The translations under genes and the position numbers were made by a program. Under the pieces are notes generated by a model, which was not told the DNA's origin, searched no databases, and saw only the letters and a list, made by a program, of their open reading frames with translations. From contig OY764903.1 in NCBI GenBank assembly GCA_963668605.1, positions 6,200,001 through 6,264,000 on the forward strand: a DNA stretch of 64,000 nt, written 5' to 3'. The DNA is from G963668605 sp963668605. GTDB lineage: Bacteria > Acidobacteriota > Terriglobia > Bryobacterales > Bryobacteraceae. Positions 44,051-51,445 of this stretch are shown here, piece after piece (position 1 is the stretch's first letter; the number at the start of each line of letters is the position of its first letter).

Positions 44051-45481
44051 CTAGGCTGAAAGTTGAAACACATGGTAGCCCCACGCCGGCATGTCCAGGT
44101 ATAGTCCGCGCGCAGACAATTCGCTCCCGTCGCGCTCATAACGCGCGTCGCTCATCAGATCTATCAACCACCAGCGCCGCCCGTTCACCTCCGAAGCTGG
44201 AAGTTGCAGGAAGCATTGTGCCTGCCCGCCGGAATAGTTCACCGCTACCCCGATCCTCTGTCCGTCCGGCGCTCGCCAGAAAAACGCGATGAACTCTTCG
44301 TGCGTCCGATTGCCTTCCCACGCCGGAGCGCTTTCGAGCAACTGCCAGTCGCCATCGCAAAGTGCCGGATGGCGTAAACAGCGCAGCAGGCGGTCATAGA
44401 AGCGTACGCGCTCCGCATCTGGCGCTTCGGGCGCCGCGCGATTCAGTTGAACCGGGATGCGCCGCCGCCTGCCCTCGAATTGCCCCTGATGAAAGAAACG
44501 CAAGCCCGGCGAAAGGAATGTCACGACGGCCGCGGCATCATGAACAGGCGGTGGAAACGCCTCCGCTGCGCGCGGTTCGTCGTGGTTTTCGATAAACCGC
44601 GCCAGACGCCGCTGGTAATCGAGCCCAGCGCAAAAGTGAGCGCGCACAAGCGCGGCGTTCCGTTCGCGCAAATGGTCATACAGGCTCTTGTCGTAAGCGT
44701 AATCGAAGCCCTGCTGCTGCATGGTCAATTCGAGATCCCAATAGACCTCGGCCAGGAACAGAAAGCCAGGCTGGCGTTCCCGCACGCTCGCGATCGCACC
44801 TGGCCAGAACGGCTCCACAGCGATGCCCCACGTGTGAAGGAAGACCTCGGGCAGAATCAGCATCGCCATGTCGCAACGCACGCCGTCGCACAGCGTCGCC
44901 ACTTGCATCAACTCTGCGCGCATCGCGGCTTGCAGGCCAGCATGGCCATAATTCAGTTGCAGCGTATCCGACCAGCTTGGGAAGTATGGGTCGCGGCCTT
45001 GCGCCGGCGCTCCGTCCGGCCCGTGCACAAAATACTCCGGATGCTCCGCCGCCCAGCGGTGATCGGGTGCGACATGATTCGGAACGAAGTCGAGCAACAA
45101 CTTCATCCCGAGATTGTGCAGGCGCTCACGCAACCGCAGCATTGCCGCGTTGCCGCCCAAATCGGAATGCACCGTATAGCTCTGGATCGCGAAACAGGAC
45201 CCGGCGATGTCCTCGTCGCGCAGGCCGGGCAAGACGCTCTCGTACTCGGCGCGCAACTCCGGATTCGTCCGCGAGATTTCGCGCGCCGCAACTCCCGTCT
45301 GCCATGCGCCCAGAAACCACACCCACGCGAAGCCCAACGCTGCCAGTCGCTCCAGCTCGCTATCGGGGATATCGTCAAGGGTCGCGCGCCGGCCCAGACG
45401 CACCGATAACTCAGTCAGGTAGACGCGCGTATTGATTTCGTAGAGCAACGGATATTTCACGGAACCCAACTCTTCCAGCAC
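44051..45481 (-). CDS. GH13-family alpha-amylase-like glycoside hydrolase
   Basis: A 476-residue alpha-amylase superfamily enzyme without signal peptide. The (beta/alpha)8 barrel motifs are present: LLLDFVPNHVAPDH (region I), DGVRCDMAM with the catalytic Asp nucleophile, FLAEVYWDLE with the acid/base Glu, and FIENHDEPRAAEAF with the third Asp. The C-terminal beta domain is short. The opening VKYPLLYEINTRVYL is typical of the cytoplasmic maltosyl-/amylase-type members. It probably acts on glycogen, trehalose or maltodextrin. Confidence 0.9.
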   Translation of the reverse strand: MLEELGSVKYPLLYEINTRVYLTELSVRLGRRATLDDIPDSELERLAALGFAWVWFLGAWQTGVAAREISRTNPELRAEYESVLPGLRDEDIAGSCFAIQSYTVHSDLGGNAAMLRLRERLHNLGMKLLLDFVPNHVAPDHRWAAEHPEYFVHGPDGAPAQGRDPYFPSWSDTLQLNYGHAGLQAAMRAELMQVATLCDGVRCDMAMLILPEVFLHTWGIAVEPFWPGAIASVRERQPGFLFLAEVYWDLELTMQQQGFDYAYDKSLYDHLRERNAALVRAHFCAGLDYQRRLARFIENHDEPRAAEAFPPPVHDAAAVVTFLSPGLRFFHQGQFEGRRRRIPVQLNRAAPEAPDAERVRFYDRLLRCLRHPALCDGDWQLLESAPAWEGNRTHEEFIAFFWRAPDGQRIGVAVNYSGGQAQCFLQLPASEVNGRRWWLIDLMSDARYERDGSELSARGLYLDMPAWGYHVFQLSA

Positions 45482-45520
45482 TCCGATATGTTCCGAGCTT
45501 ACAGCAATCGGTGACTTCAG

Positions 45521-45664
45521 TCACTGCCCCACGATGACTGTGCTGTACTCGCCATCGGGAATTTCCGTTCCTGGCGCTTCGTCGCCACCACCCACACGGC
45601 TGTACTCCTCATCGAAACAACTCAGGTCGATGGCCTGCGACGGATCCGCATAGTTCTGGTTCAT
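45521..45664 (-). CDS. Small protein downstream of terminase cassette
   Basis: 47 residues, MNQNYADPSQ to EYSTVIVGQ. A strong ribosome binding site (GAGGAGG) lies 7 bases before the ATG, which overlaps the upstream stop as ATGA. The segment EIPDGEYSTVIVG resembles the first strand of phage DUF669-like single-strand DNA binding proteins, which could mean a truncated gene, but this is weak. It is the last element of the cassette. Confidence 0.45.
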   Translation of the reverse strand: MNQNYADPSQAIDLSCFDEEYSRVGGGDEAPGTEIPDGEYSTVIVGQ

Positions 45665-45756
45665 ACGAAAACCTCCTCGGAATTGTTGCGCCTGGCGGCG
45701 AAAATTCTCACCTTATCGAGTGTCCAGCCGGTCGCGGCGCGTCTCAGGTTGGGCAC
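45661..45756 (-). CDS. Possible 31-residue leader-like ORF
   Basis: GTG start two bases after the nuclease stop codon; it codes for a basic 31-residue peptide (MPNLRRAATGWTLDKV...) and its TGA overlaps the next ATG. The coupling on both sides is suggestive, but the size is too small for certainty. Confidence 0.3.
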   Translation of the reverse strand: MPNLRRAATGWTLDKVRIFAARRNNSEEVFV

Positions 45757-45757
45757 T

Positions 45758-46393
45758 TCACCAATACAGCCGGGTCGACTGCCAGCCAAACGGCGCGTGT
45801 TTGCGCCCCATCGCCCAGCACGCCAGCGCCACCGCCAGCACCAGGTCGTCATGCGTTCCGGCGCGCATCGCTCCGTAGCTCTCCCTGCCGGCTGCACTGA
45901 TTTTCACTTCCATGTCCTCCAGTTCCCGCAGGAAATCCGGCCCTGCCTGCAACCCGGCCGAAATCAATAAGTCGCCGCGCTCCACGAGTAACCCCAGGCC
46001 AGTCATCACATCGCGTTTGGGAACCATGTGATAGCCGTCCTTGCACGATTCGAAATCGCCTCCGGTCAAGAGCACCGGCAACATCCGGCAGCTCATTCGC
46101 AGTGCCTTCAGCGCATCCACCACAGGAGCGCCCACACCCGTAGCGTCCACCACCAGCGTGCAGTTCCCGTCCAGCGCCGGCGAGCGCATCAGTTTATCCA
46201 CCTGCCAGACCACGTCGGTATAAGGCGTCCCCAACGGAATCCGCTCCAGGTGCCGTAGACTGCGCTCCGTCCGGACTTTGTTACACCAGTTTGCCGGATC
46301 CCAAGCGCCCTGCACCTGGGCAGACTCCACCACAGCCAAAGCCGAAAAATCGTGCCGCTTGCCCAAGTCCAATCCCACGAAATATTCGTTCAT
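45758..46393 (-). CDS. Terminase large subunit nuclease domain (separate ORF)
   Basis: A 211-residue RNase H-fold nuclease like the C-terminal half of phage large terminase. The three acidic positions are in YFVGLDLGKRHDFSA, TLVVDATGVGAP and GTHDDLVLAVALA, so the site looks intact. It starts 5 bases after the ATPase stop in a different frame; the two ORFs together (475 residues) make one terminase. In phages these are usually one chain that packages DNA. No portal, capsid or small terminase gene is near. Confidence 0.85.
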   Translation of the reverse strand: MNEYFVGLDLGKRHDFSALAVVESAQVQGAWDPANWCNKVRTERSLRHLERIPLGTPYTDVVWQVDKLMRSPALDGNCTLVVDATGVGAPVVDALKALRMSCRMLPVLLTGGDFESCKDGYHMVPKRDVMTGLGLLVERGDLLISAGLQAGPDFLRELEDMEVKISAAGRESYGAMRAGTHDDLVLAVALACWAMGRKHAPFGWQSTRLYW

Positions 46394-46398
46394 GTCGA

Positions 46399-47193
46399 TT
46401 ACCTGAACACTAGTGGTTTAATGTCTTGCCGCACTAAGCGCCCCACCATTTCCATATCAAAGAGCGCCTCGCGCACTTGTGTAAACTTGCACAGATACTC
46501 CTGCTCGAACCACAAGCGTCCCTGCGTACGCCGCTCCTCTTCCAGAAACTCCCTGGGAATGCGCGGGCACTCGAGCGCCGTTACGCTGACGCGCTCCCAC
46601 TGCGTGCCGCCATTGTGCCACTCGTCATGAAAGAAGCCGCGCCTGCCATGCGGAGTGCTCATCAGCCAGAGCCGCCCTTTGCCCACGGCGAGCATCGGGC
46701 GCACGGCCTTGTAGAGTTCGTCGGGCACGCGCGCGGCCTCATCGATCAGCATCAGTCCGACGCGTGAATATCCGCGGACCGTGTCCTCTTTCGCAGGCAC
46801 GCCGACGATGCGCGAATGATTCGGAAACGAGAGCGAGTGATCGTTGTTACCATCGCCGCGCGGTTTGAGACCGAGCTCCAGCGCGAAGATTTTCGCTTTG
46901 CGTACAAACTCGCCGCTCTGTCGTTCGCAGGGCGCCACCACCAGCGTCAGACTGCGCGGAGTAAACAGGGCATGATGCAGGGCCATGGCGGCGGTGACCG
47001 TCGATTTACCCCATTGGCGCGTACATAGTAAGATTCCGCGCTTGGACTCGCTGCGCAGCACGCGCGCCTGGACTTCATCGGGCTCGAAGTTCAGGTGAGT
47101 GCGGGCCCACTCGACGATGTCGTTGGATTCCGGGCGCGAGTTCCTCCGCAGCGTCTTTGCATGTCTTTTGAATTTCATTGCGTCATTCGCCAT
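46399..47193 (-). CDS. Terminase large subunit ATPase domain (separate ORF)
   Basis: 264 residues of the packaging-motor ATPase: Walker A variant LLCTRQWGKSTV, Walker B LMLIDEAARVPDEL, and the coupling motif LWLMSTPHGRRGFFHDEW. The N-terminus DIVEWARTHLNFEPDEVQARVLRS matches chromosomal terminase-like proteins of Acidobacteriota. The stop is TAA and the nuclease ORF begins 5 bases later. Its ATG directly abuts the preceding stop (TGAATG), so all three genes are coupled. Confidence 0.88.
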   Translation of the reverse strand: MANDAMKFKRHAKTLRRNSRPESNDIVEWARTHLNFEPDEVQARVLRSESKRGILLCTRQWGKSTVTAAMALHHALFTPRSLTLVVAPCERQSGEFVRKAKIFALELGLKPRGDGNNDHSLSFPNHSRIVGVPAKEDTVRGYSRVGLMLIDEAARVPDELYKAVRPMLAVGKGRLWLMSTPHGRRGFFHDEWHNGGTQWERVSVTALECPRIPREFLEEERRTQGRLWFEQEYLCKFTQVREALFDMEMVGRLVRQDIKPLVFR

Positions 47194-47880
47194 TCAGGTA
47201 CTGGGGGCATTAATGGAGTGGGGGAAAGAGTCATTGTGAAATGGCGATTGGGTGATCGGGGAGTCGGGCGATTGGTTCGTGTTGGGTTCGTTTTCTTGTT
47301 TTTTGGGGGTGGTGAGTATTGGGGCGTTGATTACAGGGTCATTGGGCGGTTGAGCGATTGAGTCATTGGATGGAGGCTTGGGTTCGTTCCTGCATTTTTG
47401 CTCGTCGTTGTTTGGTATGGGGAAGTTCTTGCGGATGTTAGTGAGGGTGCGAACGGCCCGGGTAATGATGCGCTCGTAGCTGTTTTCGAAGCGGTGGAGG
47501 AGTTGCATGGAGGGGCTGCTGCCGATGGACGTGTGAAAACCGCGGGTGGTGAGGTTCTCGTCGTCTTCGTCCTGATCCTTTTGCATTTCCAGGTTCAGAG
47601 TTTGCGTTTGCATTTCCCAGCAGCGCGAGAGACGCCAGGTTGCGGCGACCATTTGCTCGACGATGGAGAGTTCGACACCGTCGCGGGGCTCAAAGCGGCG
47701 GACGAAGTCTTCGGTGAGTTCGTCGAACGCCTGGGCATTTTCGTTGCTCAGCACGATGACCTGGGCGAAGATGCCGTGCTTGATGGCGTTCCGGGAAGAT
47801 TTGGCTTTGCCGGCAGGGGTCTTAGGACCGCGCGACTTGGCTCCATTGATGCGCGCGGATTCGGATTTAGTGAGTGACAT
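47194..47880 (-). CDS. RINGAKSRGPKT-motif protein, first gene of terminase cassette
   Basis: 228 residues. The N-terminus SARINGAKSRGPKTPAGKAKSSRNAIKHGIFAQ (motif shown in parts) is a widespread multi-copy motif in Acidobacteriota genomes. The middle is helical (IVEQMVAATWRLSRCWEMQ). The last about 65 residues are low-complexity, rich in Asn, Pro, Ser and Thr (SPDSPITQSPFHND), and the DNA there is strongly strand-biased. It is followed without gap by the terminase ATPase. It may be a DNA-binding or small-terminase-like partner; function is unproven. Confidence 0.75.
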   Translation of the reverse strand: MSLTKSESARINGAKSRGPKTPAGKAKSSRNAIKHGIFAQVIVLSNENAQAFDELTEDFVRRFEPRDGVELSIVEQMVAATWRLSRCWEMQTQTLNLEMQKDQDEDDENLTTRGFHTSIGSSPSMQLLHRFENSYERIITRAVRTLTNIRKNFPIPNNDEQKCRNEPKPPSNDSIAQPPNDPVINAPILTTPKKQENEPNTNQSPDSPITQSPFHNDSFPHSINAPST

Positions 47881-48168
47881 GGGTACTCCTGGGGGGATTG
47901 TAGCTGGCGGGTTTGTGGAGATTAAGGGTTGAAAATCTTAAGTAATTGGAAATGCGGGGAGAAATAATTCTATGGGGAGAGTCAACGGGCGTTCTTGCAT
48001 TACAGGGCAGCAAGCAAAAATGAGGATGCGACGCCTCCGGTCGCTGCGCTCGCGGCACCGTGAGTGGGAGGGTGCACTGCCGACAAATGACCCTCAAAGC
48101 GGCGCACCAGAGCGGGAGGTGAGACAACCTGTGGAGTCTGCCCACCGCGCTGGATCGCTTGAGCGTGA
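47881..48168. other. Non-coding stretch between terminase cassette and higBA remnant
   Basis: 288 bases with no convincing gene. It must hold the promoter of the minus-strand cassette near 47900-47960 (AT-rich). At about 48030-48060 it has a GC-rich stretch (GGTCGCTGCGCTCGCGG) of the type found in REP-like repeats. Confidence 0.4.
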
Positions 48169-48399
48169 ACGTGCCTCAAATCTCCATTTCGTAGGACAAA
48201 CCGCCTTAGGTGTGGGATATGCGCGCGCCTGGATGCTGCCGCCACGGTCGAAGATATGGACCTGCCGGGCTTTCGGCTTCATGCGCTGAAGGGCAACTTG
48301 AAAGGCTTTTGGGCGGTTATCGTTCGCGCCAACTGGCGGATCGTTTTCCGTTTTGCAGCCGGCGACGTGATCGACGTCGATTATGTCGATTATCATTAA
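48169..48399 (+). pseudogene. higB: HigB-type toxin, 5' part degenerate
   Basis: The reading frame is open from 48169 with no good start codon and ends at TAA 48397. From about 48228 it is a clear RelE/HigB toxin: LDAAATVEDMDLPG, FRLHALKGNLKGFWAVIV, NWRIVFRF and the end DVDYVDYH. The upstream part (LKSPFRRTNRL) only faintly recalls the usual IKSFRHKGL start and is about 25 residues short. ATG 48256 would give a 47-residue piece. It lies 14 bases before the antitoxin. Probably inactive as an mRNA interferase. Confidence 0.65.
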
Positions 48400-48412
48400 G
48401 GAGGTTTAGGCC

Positions 48413-48647
48413 ATGCCAATGAAGAATCCCCCACCCTGGCGGTCTCGTGCTGCGCCAGTGCATTGAACCTTCGGGCTTAACTATCACGAATGCCGCCGCC
48501 GCTCTTGGCGTCACGCGCACCACACTGTCGGAGCTCGTGAACGAGAAGCGCGGAATCTCTCCGGAGATGGCCGTACGGTTGTCCAAGGTGTTCGGCGGCA
48601 GCGCGGCAAGCTGGCTCACGCAGCAGGCGCACTATGACCTTGCATGA
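48413..48647 (+). pseudogene. higA: HigA-type XRE antitoxin with frameshift
   Basis: Starts MPMKNP, with AGGAGG 11 bases upstream. After a frame change in the C-tract at 48428-48432 it continues HPGGLVLRQCIEPSGLTITNAAAALG, RTTLSELVNEKRGISPEMAVRL and SWLTQQAHYDLA. Without the frameshift this is the standard HigA antitoxin (HTH with operator binding). One C too many (or two too few) breaks the frame, so the original start gives only a 17-residue peptide. GTG 48447 could start a 66-residue protein that retains the HTH. Confidence 0.75.
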
Positions 48648-48746
48648 GTTCCTGCCGACCGCATCAAGCTAAAACGGCTGCAAGTGGCGTAGGCCGGTTT
48701 AGGAAGGGCAATTCGCGGGGCGAGCTCGTCCTGGTACGACGGGTTG

Positions 48747-48761
48747 GCGATTTTGCCCAAA
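48747..48761 (+). repeat. Left inverted repeat around second RAYT remnant
   Basis: GCGATTTTGCCCAAA, perfectly repeated in reverse at 49524-49538. The pair brackets the decayed RAYT at 48929-49455, with weak similarity further out. Confidence 0.55.
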
Positions 48762-48928
48762 CTTGCAGCTCTGCCACATTGGCGACTTTTGCCAATTTGT
48801 CCCCAACATTTGGGCAGAAAACCGAGGAATCAACGCTTGGTCATCCACTGGTGCCTATCATCTCATTGAACGACATCCAAACCGCCGACTGATCGACCGG
48901 TCTGCGGGCCACGCTCAAATCCCGGGAA

Positions 48929-49455
48929 GGCACTGGAACTCGTATTCTGGCGTCAAACTTGATGAGCAGTCGTGCGCATGATGTTGCGGTTCCCGAGTGC
49001 GAGGACTCGCTTTCGGTTTTGTTCCGCCGGGTCCACGGCCGCTATGCCCAGGTCGTCAATGCGCAGCGTTTGCGATCCGGCCATCTCTGGCAGAACCGCT
49101 TTTACTCGTACGCGCTCTCGCCTACGTCGAACGCAACCCGGTGCGAGCGGCGCTCGTCGAACGTCCGGAGGAGTATAAATGGTCAAGCGCCGCCGCGCAC
49201 CTGGGGCTCGCCAACGACCGTTATTCATTGCTGGATAAGAACTTCTGGGCCGCGAATGGCGGCGCGGAAGGCCGGGCCGAATTGCTGGCGACGCCCGAGG
49301 ATCCGCTGGACACGCACCTGCTCCGGCGCTGCACTTATGCAGGCCGGCCATTTGGCGGGGACCACTACGTCGCGCGGTTTGAAGAGCAGTTTCAGCAGGT
49401 CTGGAGGAAATGGGGCTTCGAGAAAGAGCCGCAATTCCAGACTTTCGTAAGTTGA
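48929..49455 (+). pseudogene. Decayed RAYT transposase
   Basis: The first about 60 codons are gone. The remaining frame begins RILASNLMSSRAHDVAVPE where intact RAYTs have LMTNHVHLVAVP, so the HUH motif is destroyed (RAH). It goes on SVLFRRVHGRYAQVVNAQRLRSGHLWQNRFYS, then a deletion of about ten codons shifts the frame to LAYVERNPVRAALV and SSAAAHLG and runs to TGA at 49453. It is related in sequence to the intact RAYT at 39120 but is not a recent copy. No transposase activity is expected. Confidence 0.8.
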
Positions 49456-49523
49456 GGCGAATTCCGGGCCGCCCAAGGGCTCGAAATTCGAAATTCAGCG
49501 AAGGTGTCAGAGCTGTCTGCCGG

Positions 49524-49538
49524 TTTGGGCAAAATCGC
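49524..49538 (-). repeat. Right inverted repeat around second RAYT remnant
   Basis: TTTGGGCAAAATCGC, reverse complement of 48747-48761, 69 bases after the RAYT remnant and 18 bases before the IS3 element. Confidence 0.55.
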
Positions 49539-49629
49539 GAACTGCTCATATCAGGCTGTAGTGCACCCCAAAAGTGAGACACGGCGCCTGCAGCGAAGAT
49601 GACACTTAGCGGTCAGAATAGGAGAACCG

Positions 49630-50052
49630 ATGAGTGGCAAATATGTTCGCTACAGTCTGGAGTACAAGCGCGAAGCGCTGCTCCGGATGGAGAGCTGCAA
49701 GAACGTGTCCGCCTTGGCGCGGGAACTGGGCATCCGGCGCACTGATTTAAACACGTGGAGGTCGGCGTTTCGCCTGCGGGGCGACGAGGGGTTAAAGCCG
49801 CGGCCGGTAAAGGCCCGCACCGCACCGCGCGGCCTCGCAGCACCGCAGGAAGTGATGGCCCCACCATTAATGTCGCTGCAGCAGCGGGTGGCCGAACTGG
49901 AGAGGCTACTGGGCGTCAAACAATTGGAAGTCGATTTTTTCAAACGCACCTTCGCGCATGTCAGGGGAGCAATGCAGACAGCCACAGACGGTGGCGAAAC
50001 GGAGTCTACCAAGGCATCCGGGCAGGACTCTCGCTCGAAGGACCGCGACTGA
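49630..50052 (+). CDS. IS3 transposase OrfA (HTH)
   Basis: 140 residues with an N-terminal helix-turn-helix (YKREALLRMESCKNVSALARELGIRRTDLNTW) and a leucine-zipper-like segment (LQQRVAELERLLGVKQLEVDFFKR) for dimerisation. A slippery heptamer T-TTT-TTC at 49935-49941 lies near its end. Ribosomes that slip back one base there make the OrfAB fusion transposase, while unslipped translation gives OrfA, a repressor of transposition in this family. GGAG lies 6 bases before the ATG. Confidence 0.9.
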   Translation: MSGKYVRYSLEYKREALLRMESCKNVSALARELGIRRTDLNTWRSAFRLRGDEGLKPRPVKARTAPRGLAAPQEVMAPPLMSLQQRVAELERLLGVKQLEVDFFKRTFAHVRGAMQTATDGGETESTKASGQDSRSKDRD

Positions 50053-50906
50053 CTGTGCAGAAGCAGTGCGAGCTGGCGGGCGTGAGCCGGGCAGGCTTTT
50101 ACCGCCACCTGCGCGAACACGCGCCGGACGAAGCCGAGATCTTGCTGCGGGATCGGCTCCAGCAGTTGGCCGTCCGACAGAAGCGGAAAGCGGGCTACCG
50201 AGTCATCACGCATGCTCTGCGCCGGGAGGGCCATGCGGTCAACCATAAGCGGGTGCTGCGCTTGATGCGGGAGGATAATCTCCTCTGTTTGCGCGCAAAG
50301 AAGTATGTTTTCACCACCGACAGCCGGCATAACTGGCAGATTTATCCGAATCTGGTTCCGCGTCTGAGCGTAACGGCGATCAATCAATTGTGGGTGTCCG
50401 ACATCACGTTTGTGCACATGCGTTCGAGCTTCGTATTTCTGGCGGTGGTGCTGGATGCATACTCACGCCGCATCGTCGGTTGGGAACTGGGTCAAAGCCT
50501 GGATGCGGGCCTGGCAATCAAGGTGCTCGAAATGGCGCTGGAGCAGAGACAGTGGCAGCCAGGACAGTTGGTGCATCATTCCGATCGAGGGGTGCAATAC
50601 GCGGCGAGAGGATATACGAAGCTGCTGGAAACGCGGGAAATTCTAATCAGCATGAGCCGCAAAGGCAACCCTTATGACAACGCGAAGGCGGAGCGATTCA
50701 TGAGAACGCTGAAACAGGAGGAGGTGCAGGGGCGGGCCTACGCGAGCATCGAGCAGGCCCGAAGCGAAATTGGTGAATTCCTGGAACAGACATACAACCG
50801 CCAGCGGTTGCATTCAGCGTTGAGCTACCTGACGCCGGAGGAATTCGAACAACAAGGGACGGCTGTGGAAGCTGACGGGCTCCCACAGCACGACGACGAG
50901 ACGTAG
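49941..50906 (+). CDS. IS3 transposase OrfB (DDE integrase core), made by -1 frameshift
   Basis: Catalytic part of the transposase, read in the -1 frame after the T-rich slip site; it has no good start of its own before about 50056. An HTH_21 segment (CELAGVSRAGFYRHLRE, KAGYRVITHALRREG) precedes the rve core with the DDE residues: Asp in LWVSDITFV, Asp in HHSDRGVQYAA, Glu in NPYDNAKAERFMRTLKQEE. The end YNRQRLHSALSYLTPEEFE is typical of the family. Length and motifs are intact. Confidence 0.9.
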   Translation, partial: QTHLRACQGSNADSHRRWRNGVYQGIRAGLSLEGPRLTVQKQCELAGVSRAGFYRHLREHAPDEAEILLRDRLQQLAVRQKRKAGYRVITHALRREGHAVNHKRVLRLMREDNLLCLRAKKYVFTTDSRHNWQIYPNLVPRLSVTAINQLWVSDITFVHMRSSFVFLAVVLDAYSRRIVGWELGQSLDAGLAIKVLEMALEQRQWQPGQLVHHSDRGVQYAARGYTKLLETREILISMSRKGNPYDNAKAERFMRTLKQEEVQGRAYASIEQARSEIGEFLEQTYNRQRLHSALSYLTPEEFEQQGTAVEADGLPQHDDET

Positions 50907-50981
50907 AAGAAGTGGAAGAATGAAGCAAGAGTTGTCAGGTTCGCTGTAGGTGGCCGTGTCTCACTCAAGGGGTGCGCCTCA

Positions 50982-51012
50982 GGCTGATCGGTTCGTAGGC
51001 TGATCGGTTCGT
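50982..51012 (+). repeat. Two direct copies of a 15-base repeat beside IS3
   Basis: GGCTGATCGGTTCGT occurs at 50982-50996 and 50998-51012, followed by a partial third copy (CGGTTCGT, 51013-51020). It begins at the IS3 right border, overlapping the target duplication. Confidence 0.7.
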
Positions 51013-51445
51013 CGGTTCGTACGTTCTAATTGAAGCAGGATTTGAGCTCCAGGTTGATCGCGGTATGACCTCTCGAACCCGCCATTGTGATCGTCGGTGT
51101 CAGATCAAGGGCTTGGCATCTGTGTGCCAGAAGACAAACCCCAACGGACCCCCAATTCTGAAACAATAGAACACCAGTGCGATCCGTATCCGATGGACTT
51201 ACAACCACATGTCGCCCACCGCTCATCAAGCAAATACTTCGCGCAACATCGGCGAAGCGCAGTCCTTCGAAGAGCGTTGGAAAGCTCGCAGCCGCGCTGG
51301 CTGACGCGCAGTCGACCTCAATCCGCACCGTTTCTTTTCTGTCCAGTTGGGCTCTTTGGACACGAGGTGACCGCGCCTGCCCGCAAGAATAGGTTTTCCC
51401 AGTGCACGGTCGGAAACCGCTGCAGTGAACAATAGGAGTAAATAG
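51013..51445. promoter_or_regulatory. Upstream region of the defence-like operon
   Basis: 433 bases between the direct repeats and the first gene of the operon. I see no convincing coding region: a 100-codon open frame on the minus strand has no recognisable features. The promoter of the operon is expected here. AGGAG lies 10 bases before the ATG at 51446. A methyltransferase or regulator gene is absent. Confidence 0.45.

Larger units (their letters stand above)
49557..50981 (+). mobile_element. Complete IS3-family insertion sequence
   Basis: A 1425-base element with 29-base imperfect terminal inverted repeats (49557-49585 and 50953-50981). The ends begin TG and end CA as in IS3 elements; the core ACCCC..AGTGAGACACGGC is shared. 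It is flanked by GGC on both sides (49554-49556 and 50982-50984), a 3-base target duplication. It contains orfA and orfB in -1 relation. Both look intact, so the element may be active and insertion recent. Confidence 0.92.

Noticed and set aside
47213..47400. Repetitive words considered as a CRISPR array
   Set aside because: The words are irregular in length and spacing and lie within a coding region; no equal repeats with unique spacers were seen here or elsewhere in the window.
47398..47877. A 159-codon plus-strand open frame opposite the RINGAKSRGPKT gene
   Set aside because: The minus-strand gene has a known motif and is coupled to the terminase genes; the opposite frame has no recognisable features.
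45521..47880. An intact prophage
   Set aside because: Only terminase-like genes are present, with chromosomal genes on both sides and no structural, lysis or integrase genes.
51026..51328. A 100-codon minus-strand open frame upstream of the defence operon
   Set aside because: No recognisable domain, no good ribosome binding site, and it sits in a region of short repeats; not supported as a gene.
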